From Oscillospiraceae bacterium (lineage in GTDB: Bacteria > Bacillota > Clostridia > Oscillospirales > Oscillospiraceae): a stretch of 64,000 nucleotides of DNA. Position 1 is the first letter of the stretch; every line of letters starts with the position of its first letter. Location of the stretch: the NCBI GenBank assembly GCA_020025595.1, contig JAHHRV010000007.1, positions 1 through 64,000 on the forward strand, given 5' to 3'. This document shows positions 24,409-33,686 of the stretch, piece by piece. A program made the position numbers and the translations under genes. The notes beneath the pieces were generated by a model. It saw only the letters and a program-made list of their open reading frames with translations. It ran no database searches and was not told the origin of the DNA.

Positions 24409-25748
24409 GGTACTGTCAAGATTTATGCGCAAAATGGTTTGCAGACCCCTGTGTGAATGAGGTCAGCCTGCAATAGAGCCGTCTTCAAAGGCCGACTCCA
24501 AGTGCTTCATGTTCATGTACTTTTTGTTACCCCACTGTGTGCCGGCAACATGGCGAAGTCTGGCACAAACGAGCATCAGGGCCGAATTACCATCCGGGAA
24601 AGTACCCACCACACGAGTGCGGCGTCGGATTTCCCGGTTTAAACGCTCAATCACATTGTTGGTGCGGATTCTGGTCCAGTGCTCAAAGGGAAAGTCGCAG
24701 TAGGTTAACGTCTCTTCTACACCGTCCTCAACCTTCTTGGCAGCTTCCTTCAGCTTCATAGCACGCAGTTCTTCTACCACGGCTTTAGCCTTTTCTCTGG
24801 ATGCTTTCTTGCTCTCTTGGGAATGGATTGCTTTGAGCATTTTAGATACCAGTTTCACCTTGGATCTGGGTACAACAGAGAATACATTGCGGTAAAAGTG
24901 AACCGTGCAACGCTGGTACTTCGCCTCAGGGAACACTTCTCCAACAGCTTCCAGCATACCCATGCACTTGTCGCCAACAATGAGTTTTACGCCATCCAGG
25001 CCTCGGCCACGGAGCCACTGAAAGAAGCTGACCCAACTGGCCTTGTCCTCTTTCATCCCTTCGGCAGCACCCAATACTTCACGGTATCCGTCCTCATTGA
25101 CGGCGATTGCAACCAAAATTGCAACATTTTCGTATTCTCCGCCCCAGTTGCGGCGCAGATAGATCCCGTCCACATAGACATAGGGATACTTCCCGCCCTG
25201 AAGCGGGCGGTTCCGCCAATCTTCAATGTGAACATAGGCTTTCTTGTTCAGTTCGCTGATGGTGGCAGGAGAAACCTTGCTGCCCCACAGAGCTTCTGTG
25301 ATGTCCTCCACACGGCGCACGGAAACGCCAGCCAGGTACATTTCAATGAGAGCTTCCTCCACACTGCTCTCACGCCGGCGATATCTCTCAATAATGGCTG
25401 TTTCAAAAGGCAGCCCTTTCAAACGAGGCATATGCAGGGTAACATCTCCAGATGTGGTGGTGAGATTTCGGTCGTAATGGCCGCTGCGGTAGCCCTGACG
25501 AGCTTCATTCCTTTCATATCGGGCAGCCTGGGTTAGCTTTTCAGCTTCTGCTTCCAGCATCTCATTCAGGGTTTCCTCTACACTGCCACGAACAAGCTCT
25601 TTCAGCTGCCCCTTGATTACTTCCTCATTTAGCTGTACAATTTTTTCAGACATGGTTTGCTGTCTCCTTTCAGAATGGTGTATCGCAACTTCATTCTACC
25701 AGAGATCTGCAAACCATGTCTTTTTGTATTTGCGCAACTTATTGTACC
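24409..25748 (-). mobile_element. IS256-family insertion sequence
   Basis: An element of about 1.34 kb with one transposase gene. Both ends begin GGTAC and share the inner block ATGGTTTGCAGA as imperfect inverted repeats. No target duplication was found by eye. The right end lies 6 bases beyond the stop codon of the type III restriction gene, so that gene is intact. Confidence 0.85.
24463..25653 (-). CDS. tnp: IS256 (mutator) family transposase
   Basis: A full-length 396-residue DDE transposase that moves the surrounding insertion sequence. Family signatures: the N-terminal helical start (IVQLNEEVIKGQLKELVRGS), the catalytic-core segments YPYVYVDGIYLRR and LIVGDKCMGMLEAVGEVFPE, the conserved YQRCTVHFYRNVF (C and H), and NNVIERLNREIRRRTRVVGT near the end, with the catalytic Glu in VIERLN. 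RBS AAAGGAG precedes the ATG. No frameshift, so it may be active. Confidence 0.95.
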   Translation of the reverse strand: MSEKIVQLNEEVIKGQLKELVRGSVEETLNEMLEAEAEKLTQAARYERNEARQGYRSGHYDRNLTTTSGDVTLHMPRLKGLPFETAIIERYRRRESSVEEALIEMYLAGVSVRRVEDITEALWGSKVSPATISELNKKAYVHIEDWRNRPLQGGKYPYVYVDGIYLRRNWGGEYENVAILVAIAVNEDGYREVLGAAEGMKEDKASWVSFFQWLRGRGLDGVKLIVGDKCMGMLEAVGEVFPEAKYQRCTVHFYRNVFSVVPRSKVKLVSKMLKAIHSQESKKASREKAKAVVEELRAMKLKEAAKKVEDGVEETLTYCDFPFEHWTRIRTNNVIERLNREIRRRTRVVGTFPDGNSALMLVCARLRHVAGTQWGNKKYMNMKHLESAFEDGSIAG

Positions 25749-25754
25749 TTATCT

Positions 25755-28424
25755 CTACAGCTCTTGAAACTGCCGTACCAACTGCATAAATGAGGAATTC
25801 GGCATAACTTGCTTGGAGGGAATAAACAAATATTTCCATTCCTTATAGCCATTGGCTTTGCCCCAGCGTGAGGCTACTTCACAGTATTGGATACCACGCT
25901 TTTTCTTAGCAATTACACTTGCTTCTTTAAGCCTGTCCTCACCCTTCACTTCAACAAGATATATTGTGTGTTCTGTTTCTACTACGAAGTCAGGCTCGTA
26001 AATATGTCCATGGTTGTAGGTGATATTGAATTCCTTCGGGTGTGGCCGCAACCAATTCAGCACATCACTGTCGGTATCCAACACTCTGGCAAGTGTCAGT
26101 TCGCCTTCCTTGCTGTCAAATTGTGCACAGTCGAATACACTTCGTTTTAATCCGGTAAACAAGACAGAATGGATCTCAGAAGTAAAATTATCGAACAGGC
26201 TAACAGATTCTGTGTAATGATATGATTGCGCCAGATTATACTTTCTAGTGCCAATAACTTCCTCCTGTAAAAAGCCATTTTCACAGTAAAAATGCTGCAT
26301 CATCTGCTTATAAATCTGATTTCCAATATCACGCTTGTGCATCATCACGATGTTTTGCATACCATTCGTTCCAAACTGTTTTTCATAATGGTCGCAAAGC
26401 TGTGAAATCAGTTTAAACAGCAACACAGAACATTTCTCATAGTCAATCTCAGGCTTGGATCTCAGTTGTTCCAGAATGACCTTCTTGGGATTATACCCCT
26501 CAAAATCAATGGCATCTCCCTTGATACGTTGCCGATCCTGCATGTTTTCCAGGTTCTGCAATAGGAGTTCATTTTGAATTGGTGCGTGTTTGAAGTCGCT
26601 TAAATCCAGATCAAAATCTATAAAGACATATTCTTCCACCCCGGCATCCGTAATCTTAATGCGAGGAATGGGAATAAATTTGGCCTGTGCTGCCCGGTGC
26701 GTTTCCTCTGCTTGATGGAGCATCCAAGTAGCGATAGGCATTTCGTTTTCTCTAAAGACCTCACCCAGATCTCGATCCTCTACAATCTTCTCCTTAACAT
26801 GCTCGACAATCTGCTGGGCTTGTACGGGAGTTACTGTATGCTCTGGTGTGGTTTGGATATGTTCTGTAACTGCCTGCTGAATGAGTTCCGCAGTTTTCTG
26901 CAGAAGTGCATCGGTATCTTTGCTTTGCTGAATCCCTGTCTGCTGATAGGCATTTTCCAGCGTTTTGTCTGCCTCTAATTCTAAAGACAACTGGGTACAC
27001 GTTACTTCTTCCGGTTCAATTTCCTCGGCTTTAATAACATTGCCCGCTTTAAAGATGGAGTCACCTTTTTGAGCCTCATCCAGAATATCTTTGAATTTAT
27101 CGTGAGCCGTCAGCATAACGGCATCTACATCTTTGTCACCAGTACGTTCTCCGTAAGGCAGACGAAGACCACGGCCTACCATCTGTTCTCGCAAAATTTT
27201 CGAAGCAGCGGTGCGCAGAGGGACAATCGTGTAGAGGTTATTGACGTCCCAGCCTTCTTTCAGCATATTGACATGGATAACAATTTCCACAGGGTTATCT
27301 GCATTCTCTACATCCAAAAGCAGTTTCGTATTGGCTTCGCTTTCAGCGCCTTTCTGCTTGGAGTGAACCACGATTGTTTTGTTCCGATATGCACCATCCC
27401 GGAATTCATCGGATTTCACGAATTGTTCGACCCATTGTGCATGGCTGGTATCTTTGCAAACGACCAACATAAACGGCTTTACGATTCGAATGGGATTTTC
27501 AGGCGTGCTATTGTTAACAGCATAAGCTTCCAACTTCCGCTTTGCATTTTCATGGCACTTAATACCATCCAGCAACATCAGCTTATCCAGTTGTTCGTCG
27601 CCAAAATTATAGAAATCAATGTCCGTTCTGGTCACGGCAAAAGGTGTGCGGGTATAGCCGTCCTCAATCGCTTTGGACAGCGGGTACTCATATACCACGT
27701 TTTTAAACGGGATTTGCTTATTTCCTTTCGTTACCAAAGGTGTTGCGGTCAGCTCTAAACCCAGCAACGGGTGCAGTTCATTAAGGGCTTGGGCACCTTT
27801 TTCCGCACGGTAGTGATGGGACTCATCCATAATAAGAACCAGATCAGGCAAATTGGAGAGGTATTGGTAGAAGGAGTCACCGATTACCTCGTTGACTTTC
27901 TTCATGTTGGCGCCCTCTTTGTTGAATTTGTCGATGTTATAGACAAAGATTCGTACATCCGATTCAAACATAGAAATCTGCTTTTCCCGATAGTCATCAT
28001 CCGTAACAATCTGGGGAGGAGTGCTGAAGCAGCCAAGTCCACGAAATACATACTTTGGACTGTTGTTGTCACTGAGATCTCTCTTGAGCTTCTCATAAAT
28101 TGTGGTATTAGGTGCCACAACAAAGAAGTTTCGGATACTGTGCTGTGTGTAAAGATAGGCTATGAAAGCACCCATGAGACGAGTCTTGCCCACACCGGTA
28201 GCCAGTGCAAAAGTCAGCGACATGAAATCACGCTCAAAGTCAGAGCAAATGGGATACATAGCGTGGACGCTTCCAAGGGCTGCCTTCAAGTTCATACCCT
28301 TGTGGAGATTGACAGAGTTTACGATTTCTTTAAGGATTTTCAGAGATACCGTCTGCGGCTTGCGCAGGGACATAACACCGCTGATATAATCAGTGGTGTA
28401 CTGGGGAAAATAGTTGTCATTCAT
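25755..28424 (-). CDS. res: Type III restriction endonuclease, Res subunit
   Basis: This 889-residue protein uses ATP to communicate between two unmodified sites and cuts DNA with Mod. Helicase motifs: ATGVGKT (75-81), MDESHH with DESH at 200-203, and LTATP. A PD-(D/E)xK nuclease is at the C-terminus (PDFVVE near 811, EVKGED near 825). The start at 28424, behind GAGGAGG, overlaps the mod stop by 8 bases, so the two are coupled. Length is typical. The IS256 element begins 6 bases past its stop. Confidence 0.93.
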   Translation of the reverse strand: MNDNYFPQYTTDYISGVMSLRKPQTVSLKILKEIVNSVNLHKGMNLKAALGSVHAMYPICSDFERDFMSLTFALATGVGKTRLMGAFIAYLYTQHSIRNFFVVAPNTTIYEKLKRDLSDNNSPKYVFRGLGCFSTPPQIVTDDDYREKQISMFESDVRIFVYNIDKFNKEGANMKKVNEVIGDSFYQYLSNLPDLVLIMDESHHYRAEKGAQALNELHPLLGLELTATPLVTKGNKQIPFKNVVYEYPLSKAIEDGYTRTPFAVTRTDIDFYNFGDEQLDKLMLLDGIKCHENAKRKLEAYAVNNSTPENPIRIVKPFMLVVCKDTSHAQWVEQFVKSDEFRDGAYRNKTIVVHSKQKGAESEANTKLLLDVENADNPVEIVIHVNMLKEGWDVNNLYTIVPLRTAASKILREQMVGRGLRLPYGERTGDKDVDAVMLTAHDKFKDILDEAQKGDSIFKAGNVIKAEEIEPEEVTCTQLSLELEADKTLENAYQQTGIQQSKDTDALLQKTAELIQQAVTEHIQTTPEHTVTPVQAQQIVEHVKEKIVEDRDLGEVFRENEMPIATWMLHQAEETHRAAQAKFIPIPRIKITDAGVEEYVFIDFDLDLSDFKHAPIQNELLLQNLENMQDRQRIKGDAIDFEGYNPKKVILEQLRSKPEIDYEKCSVLLFKLISQLCDHYEKQFGTNGMQNIVMMHKRDIGNQIYKQMMQHFYCENGFLQEEVIGTRKYNLAQSYHYTESVSLFDNFTSEIHSVLFTGLKRSVFDCAQFDSKEGELTLARVLDTDSDVLNWLRPHPKEFNITYNHGHIYEPDFVVETEHTIYLVEVKGEDRLKEASVIAKKKRGIQYCEVASRWGKANGYKEWKYLFIPSKQVMPNSSFMQLVRQFQEL

Positions 28425-30000
28425 CGCAATCCTCCTCGTCTTCATATACCGGCGGATGAACAATATTCAGGCTGTAATCTGTCTTGCCAAACTCACAGCG
28501 GCTGAGTAGCATCTGCGGAATTTTTTTGATCGTGATATTGGGATAGGCTTTTTCCAAACCGCCCTCATAGGAACGGCAGGCGATAACCAGATACTCGCCC
28601 TCCTCCATAGAGTCTTTAATAGAGTCTAGATAGGCACCATTCAAATGGCGGGTCGTGACAAACAGGTAGCTGTTTTCGTTTCCGACAGACTGTTTCCAAA
28701 ACAGTTTGCTATCCGGTTGATAGGAAAAGCCTTCATGCAGTGCCACAGCTGCCGCCAGCATAGCAGCATCATAATCACTATTGATGATGTACTCTCCGAA
28801 AGGATCTTGGTTGATGAGGGTGGGGGCTAATTCATAGAATTTATATCCACCACCGCCCTGCCAGTTGACAGTTTTAGAAATGCCACCCTGATCTTCACCG
28901 GAGATTACTTTGTCCAGGCGCACCTTGCAGTGGGTATAGGCGTGGTCACCCATTTCGATACCAATGTAGCGGCGGCCCATTTTATGGGCAACAGCGGCCG
29001 TAGTACCAGAGCCAAGGAAGGAGTCGAGAACAAGGTCACCAGGATTGGTGGCAATATGAATGATGCGTTCAATCAGACGTTCGGGTTTCGGTGTGTCGAA
29101 AACATTCTTTGTTCCAAATAATGCAAGAATTTCTTTCTTTGCTTCTTGGTTGTGACCAACTTCTTTGTTTGTCCACCACGTCCATGGAATTACGCCTTCA
29201 TGCTCTGAAAGAAATGTTTTTCTTCGTGGCATAGAGCAGCCGTCTACTCCAAACCAGATACGATTATCTTCAACTTGTTCTAGAAACACTTCTTCGATAT
29301 TTTTCCAGCACTTTCCTTCTGGTGGAGTAAACTTCGTTCCTCCCGGAGTAATAATTTCATACATTTGATTTGGCCGGAATCCTTGGGCGGTATAATCTGC
29401 TGAGGTCCAGGCTCCTCGTGGATCGTTGTCTGGATTTTTATAATTTTTAGCTTGTTCTTCACTCAATGGCAGTTTGTTACGTGTTTGCTTGAATCTGTCA
29501 GGTGTTTTAGCATATACCAAAATATACTCATGACCATCGCTAATACTTGCACGCATATCTGGAGAGGTACGCTTTTGCCACACGATTGATGCAACAAAAC
29601 AACCACGACTAAATAATTCATCGCACAGAACTTTCATATATGCCTGTTCATCGTCATCAATGCTGATCCATAAACTTCCCTCATCAGATAATAAGTTCCA
29701 CAAGAGTTCCAGTCGTGGACGCATCAAATTTAACCACTGACTGTGCTCCAAATTATCATCATAATGCTCGAAGGCAGAACCGGTGTTATACGGCGGATCA
29801 ATATAGATGCACTTCACCTGTCCTGCATACTTGTTTTCCAGAGCTTTCAGTGCCAGCAGGTTATCACCATGAATCAGGATATTTTCTGTATCCGGGTCCA
29901 CAGCGGTGTTGGAAAGCTCTGCATTCTCAATCAGAAGACGAGGCTCCACACGGATTTCATTTTCTTTCCCATACCAGGTCAATTCCAATTTATTTGCCAT
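28417..30000 (-). CDS. mod: Type III DNA methyltransferase, Mod subunit
   Basis: This 527-residue adenine-N6-type methyltransferase gives the complex its site specificity and protects host DNA. DPPYNTG at 68-74 is catalytic motif IV and FLGSGTT near 326 is the AdoMet-binding motif I, the beta-class order. The central region is the target-recognition domain, noticeably more AT-rich than the flanks, consistent with exchange of specificity. The start at 30000 follows GGAGGG; the frame extends to 30066 without a site. It follows a small gene that overlaps it by 11 bases, and a regulator. Confidence 0.95.
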   Translation of the reverse strand: MANKLELTWYGKENEIRVEPRLLIENAELSNTAVDPDTENILIHGDNLLALKALENKYAGQVKCIYIDPPYNTGSAFEHYDDNLEHSQWLNLMRPRLELLWNLLSDEGSLWISIDDDEQAYMKVLCDELFSRGCFVASIVWQKRTSPDMRASISDGHEYILVYAKTPDRFKQTRNKLPLSEEQAKNYKNPDNDPRGAWTSADYTAQGFRPNQMYEIITPGGTKFTPPEGKCWKNIEEVFLEQVEDNRIWFGVDGCSMPRRKTFLSEHEGVIPWTWWTNKEVGHNQEAKKEILALFGTKNVFDTPKPERLIERIIHIATNPGDLVLDSFLGSGTTAAVAHKMGRRYIGIEMGDHAYTHCKVRLDKVISGEDQGGISKTVNWQGGGGYKFYELAPTLINQDPFGEYIINSDYDAAMLAAAVALHEGFSYQPDSKLFWKQSVGNENSYLFVTTRHLNGAYLDSIKDSMEEGEYLVIACRSYEGGLEKAYPNITIKKIPQMLLSRCEFGKTDYSLNIVHPPVYEDEEDCDE

Positions 30001-30292
30001 TACAAAGACCCTCCAATAAATTTTTGCCTCCATAATACATGATTTGCTGATTAAGATTTCCAACAATCACATCATCCGAAGCCATTGAAACATCAATACC
30101 ATCGTGGCGTACCGCTGTTTGTGCCTGAACTGCGGCTATATACCCCGGATTCTTTGCAGAAAACTCTCGATAGACTTGGATTGCGTGTTCTCGGTCTAAT
30201 TGTCCAGTCCTTCTATAATGCAAAATGATTGCCTCGTGCTCCGCTAAGGTTTTCACCCCATCAATCAGCTTATATGCTTCATATTCGTTCAC
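29990..30292 (-). CDS. Unknown 100-residue protein upstream of mod
   Basis: Not recognised. The hydrophilic, helical sequence (YEAYKLIDGVKTLAEHEAII; IQVYREFSAKNPGYIAA) has no membrane segment. It starts at 30292 in an ATGA overlap with the XRE gene and its end overlaps the mod start by 11 bases, so all four genes (XRE, this, mod, res) form one coupled operon. An accessory role in the type III system is inferred. Confidence 0.65.
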   Translation of the reverse strand: MNEYEAYKLIDGVKTLAEHEAIILHYRRTGQLDREHAIQVYREFSAKNPGYIAAVQAQTAVRHDGIDVSMASDDVIVGNLNQQIMYYGGKNLLEGLCNGK

Positions 30293-30510
30293 TTCGTTTC
30301 CTCCTTCTCGTCCGGTAAAAACTCCAGAATGTCATTGGGAGTACAGTTGAGAGCAGTGCAAATACTCTCTATTTTATCAAGTGCCATATACTGTCCCGTT
30401 TTAATTTTCTTGATTATATTTGCAGAGATGTTAGCATCTCGCATGAGTTGTGCGTTTGAAACATCCTGCTCTATCATTAAATGCATAAGCCGTTTATAAC
30501 TAACCGCCAT
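30289..30510 (-). CDS. XRE-family regulator of the type III system
   Basis: A 73-residue Cro/C1-type helix-turn-helix protein (QDVSNAQLMRDANISANIIK is the DNA-binding helix pair; ICTALNCTPNDILEF the closing helix). As first gene of the operon it probably acts like a controller protein, timing restriction after methylation. ATGA overlap with the next gene. GGGAGGCGC lies upstream. Confidence 0.85.
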   Translation of the reverse strand: MAVSYKRLMHLMIEQDVSNAQLMRDANISANIIKKIKTGQYMALDKIESICTALNCTPNDILEFLPDEKEETK

Positions 30511-30629
30511 AGTGCGCCTCCCGATAATGTATTTGTTTTATCTTATCACAAAAATGTGATATATTCAACGGTTCTGTGCAGCGCCAGTAATAACATTAAT
30601 TTTCAAAACAAGAAAAACAAGCCACGCTA

Positions 30630-30696
30630 TATCGGCAATAACTATATAATTAGCGTGAAATGAATGATTGATATTTTGCCGATAAGATGGTATAAT
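30630..30696 (+). promoter_or_regulatory. fic promoter with inverted-repeat operator
   Basis: TTGATA (30668-30673), a 17-base spacer and TATAAT (30691-30696) make a strong promoter. TTGCCGATA (30676-30684) in the spacer is exactly inverted as TATCGGCAA at 30630-30638. A second inverted pair, CACGCTA (30623-30629) with TAGCGTG (30651-30657), interleaves. Autoregulation by the HTH of the Fic protein is plausible. Confidence 0.6.
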
Positions 30697-30726
30697 ATGT
30701 CTAAGATATTTTTACAGGAGGCAATT

Positions 30727-31614
30727 ATGGAGTATCAATCTGTGGCTGAAATTGCAAAAAAATGGGGAATTTCAGAACGAAGCGTGCGAAATTACTGTGC
30801 CCAGGGCCGTATTGCCGATGTAAAGCTTATCGGCAAAACTTGGCATATACCGGCAACTGCCCAGAAACCGGAGCGGCGGAACAAAAAGCAGGAGGCCAGT
30901 ACACTTCTTGACATCTTGCGGCAGGAGAAAGCAGCAAAATTAAGCGGAGGAATCTACCACAAGATTCAGATCGACCTTACCTATAATTCGAACCATATTG
31001 AGGGCAGTCGTCTGACCCATGATCAGACACGGTATATTTTTGAGACAAATACCATCGGAGTCGAAAAAGATGTAGTCAATGTGGACGATGTGATTGAAAC
31101 ATCGAACCACTTTCGGTGCATTGATATGATTATAGATGATGCCGGAGCCGCCCTCTCTGAGAAATTTATTAAACAGCTGCATTATATTTTAAAAACTGGC
31201 ACCAGCGATAGCAGGAAAGAATGGTTTGCAGTCGGAGAGTATAAAAAAATCCCCAACGAAGTAGGGGGGATGGAAACAACGCAACCCGAGGATGTGCCTA
31301 CAAAGATTCGGGCGCTCATTGATCAATATAACGCTTTACCTATAAAAACACTTCAGGATCTGGTAGCGTTCCACGTGGCCTTTGAGCGGATTCACCCGTT
31401 TCAGGATGGAAATGGCCGTGTGGGTAGGTTGATCCTGTTTAAGGAATGTTTGAAATATAATATTGTTCCTTTTATCATTGAGGACAATCTAAAACTATTC
31501 TACTATCGGGGCCTGAAAGAATGGGACAATGAGAAGGGATACCTGATGGATACCTGTCTCACAGCTCAGGATCGATTCAAAGCATATATGGACTATTTCA
31601 GAATTCCTTATTAA
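30727..31614 (+). CDS. Fic-family protein with N-terminal HTH
   Basis: A 295-residue Fic-domain protein that probably transfers AMP or another phosphate-containing group to a protein target. The active-site loop HPFQDGNGRVGR is at 223-234 with all consensus residues. The inhibitory helix motif SNHIEG (88-93) precedes it, as in class II Fic proteins. Residues 4-42 form an excisionase-like helix-turn-helix (VAEIAKKWGISERSVRNYC), so it may bind its own promoter. ATG 30727 follows CAGGAGG. It stands between a type III restriction operon and a DUF262 gene. Confidence 0.88.
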   Translation: MEYQSVAEIAKKWGISERSVRNYCAQGRIADVKLIGKTWHIPATAQKPERRNKKQEASTLLDILRQEKAAKLSGGIYHKIQIDLTYNSNHIEGSRLTHDQTRYIFETNTIGVEKDVVNVDDVIETSNHFRCIDMIIDDAGAALSEKFIKQLHYILKTGTSDSRKEWFAVGEYKKIPNEVGGMETTQPEDVPTKIRALIDQYNALPIKTLQDLVAFHVAFERIHPFQDGNGRVGRLILFKECLKYNIVPFIIEDNLKLFYYRGLKEWDNEKGYLMDTCLTAQDRFKAYMDYFRIPY

Positions 31615-31653
31615 ATAATAATTTCGAATACAAAGAGAGAATGGAGGACGAAA

Positions 31654-33474
31654 ATGAAGAAAATAGAAGGTTCCCCTAAGAATCTAAAACAACTGCTGCA
31701 GAACACAAAATATTCTATCCACTACTACCAGCGGGAATATATGTGGCAGCGGAAACATATTGAAGAGCTATTGGATGACCTGACGTCAGAGTTTCTGGAG
31801 TCGTACAAGCCTGGTGACAGCAGACAGACAGTTGCGGATTATGGCGCCTATTTTATGGGCTCTATTGTCTTGGCAGGCCGAGAAAATGCAATTATTGACG
31901 GCCAACAGAGATTATCTTCTCTTACGCTTCTGCTGATGTATTTGAACAATCGGCTGAAAGCCATTGGCGAAAGCTACAGCATGATTGAGGCAATGATTTT
32001 CTCTGAATCTTTCGGTACAAAGTCCTTTAATCTCAATGTAGATGACCGATATGACTGCATGGAAGCTATATTCAGCAACCGGGAATTCGATATTACGGAT
32101 AAAGGCGAATCTGTTCAGAATTTGTACAGCAGATACAATGATATAGCGGAGTTGTTCCCGGCTGATATTACAGACGATATGCTGCTGTATTTCTGTGATT
32201 GGCTGGCCGAAAAAGTATTTTTCATCGAAATTGTTGCCACGACGGAGCAGGATGCCCACAAGGTTTTTGTTACGATGAATGATAGAGGCCTGAGCCTCAC
32301 CTCTACCGAAATGCTGAAGGGATATCTGCTGTCAGAGATCAAAAGCGACACAGTTCGGGAGAAGATGAACGGAATCTGGAAAGATAATGTGTTAAGCCTG
32401 AAAAAAGATGATGAGAAGGGCGACGAATCCTTTATTAAGGCTTGGCTTAGAGCACACTATGCTGAAACGATTCGTGAAACAAAAGCTGGTGCTGTCAATA
32501 AAGACTTTGACCTGATTGGCGGCGAATTCCATAAATGGGTGAGAGACGAGCGTGAAAAGCTTGGCCTGAATACATCGGAAGACTTCGAGCTGTTCATTCG
32601 GAAGTTTGCAAAATTTGCAGCAGTATATCAAAAGATACACGAAGCTGAGCAGACATTTGCAGAAGAAACAAAATATGTCTATTACAATGCTCAGGTCAGC
32701 TTTACATTACAGCCTCAGCTCCTGCTCGCTCCGGTATGCTTTGAGGATTCTTGGCCGGTTATTATCGAAAAGATCAACCTTGTGGCCAGATTTATTGACA
32801 TTCTGATTGTTTCTCGTGTAATCAACTACCGCTCTGTAGATTATAGCACGATTAAAAATTTTGTTTTCAATGTGACCAAAGATATTCGTATGACCAATAT
32901 TTCAATATTGAAGCAGAAGCTGCTCAATCAGTATGCTGCACTTTCCTTCGACCCAGTTACTACATTGCCTGAGTTGCGGCTAAATAGCTTTACCAAGAGA
33001 TATATCAAAAATATTCTGGCACGTGTGACCAGTTTCATTGAGGAGCAAACCGGTGTAGCACCTAATTACTGTAATTACATGAATCAGAAAACAAAGAACC
33101 CGTTCGAAATTGAGCATATTATTACAGACCATTATGAGTGGTTCACCAGCGAATATGCCGATCAGGAAGATTTCAGACGCTGGAGAAACAGCATCGGCGC
33201 ATTGCTTTTACTGCATAAGAGTATTAACGCCAGTTTGAATGATTCGCTGTATGACCATAAACTTCAAAAGTATTGCTCCAATGAAGGAAATATTTATACG
33301 GAATCCTTGGGTGAACAGGCATACATAAACAATCCGAGATTCAAGAGATTTATTGATGAGAATCACCTGGAATTTCAGCCTTACGCTCATTTTGGCAAAA
33401 AGGAAATCACAGATCGGGCCAATGTCCTTGCACACGTTTTTCAATTGATTTGGAATGATGCACTATTTTATTAA
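31654..33474 (+). CDS. DUF262/DUF1524 protein (GmrSD-like)
   Basis: This 606-residue protein has an N-terminal DUF262 (ParB-like) domain with the nucleotide-binding motif IIDGQQRLSSLTLL (about 80-93), the early HYYQREYMWQ, and TMNDRGLSLTSTEMLKGYLL. The C-terminal DUF1524 HNH-type nuclease domain shows EIEHI near 484. This is the layout of the GmrSD type IV restriction enzymes, which cut modified phage DNA, and of BrxU. RBS GGAGG is present. It lies 39 bases after fic on the same strand. The usual HNH histidine and downstream Asn are present, so activity is plausible. Confidence 0.88.
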   Translation: MKKIEGSPKNLKQLLQNTKYSIHYYQREYMWQRKHIEELLDDLTSEFLESYKPGDSRQTVADYGAYFMGSIVLAGRENAIIDGQQRLSSLTLLLMYLNNRLKAIGESYSMIEAMIFSESFGTKSFNLNVDDRYDCMEAIFSNREFDITDKGESVQNLYSRYNDIAELFPADITDDMLLYFCDWLAEKVFFIEIVATTEQDAHKVFVTMNDRGLSLTSTEMLKGYLLSEIKSDTVREKMNGIWKDNVLSLKKDDEKGDESFIKAWLRAHYAETIRETKAGAVNKDFDLIGGEFHKWVRDEREKLGLNTSEDFELFIRKFAKFAAVYQKIHEAEQTFAEETKYVYYNAQVSFTLQPQLLLAPVCFEDSWPVIIEKINLVARFIDILIVSRVINYRSVDYSTIKNFVFNVTKDIRMTNISILKQKLLNQYAALSFDPVTTLPELRLNSFTKRYIKNILARVTSFIEEQTGVAPNYCNYMNQKTKNPFEIEHIITDHYEWFTSEYADQEDFRRWRNSIGALLLLHKSINASLNDSLYDHKLQKYCSNEGNIYTESLGEQAYINNPRFKRFIDENHLEFQPYAHFGKKEITDRANVLAHVFQLIWNDALFY

Positions 33475-33686
33475 TTGAAAAGGATCACGCAAAACGACTA
33501 ATAGTAATTTTACTCATCTATCTTCACAAGGATACAGAGGCTGGCTATCCAATGTATGTGCTTGCTTAAAATCAATAAAAGCGTAAACAGTTCCGCAAAG
33601 TGGAGCTTATTTAAGTTAATCGACTAAGAAATGAAGGTCAGAAGTAGCTGTATCAGTTAGAACAGCAAGAGGGAGGCGCAGTACTG
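33475..33686. other. Intergenic stretch
   Basis: About 210 AT-rich bases between the DUF262 and FRG genes. No gene or clear terminator; probably holds the promoter of the FRG gene. Confidence 0.4.

Noticed and set aside
24401..25757. Target-site duplication of the IS256 element
   Set aside because: The 8-9 bases on either side do not match, so none is claimed; the exact ends may be off by a base or two.
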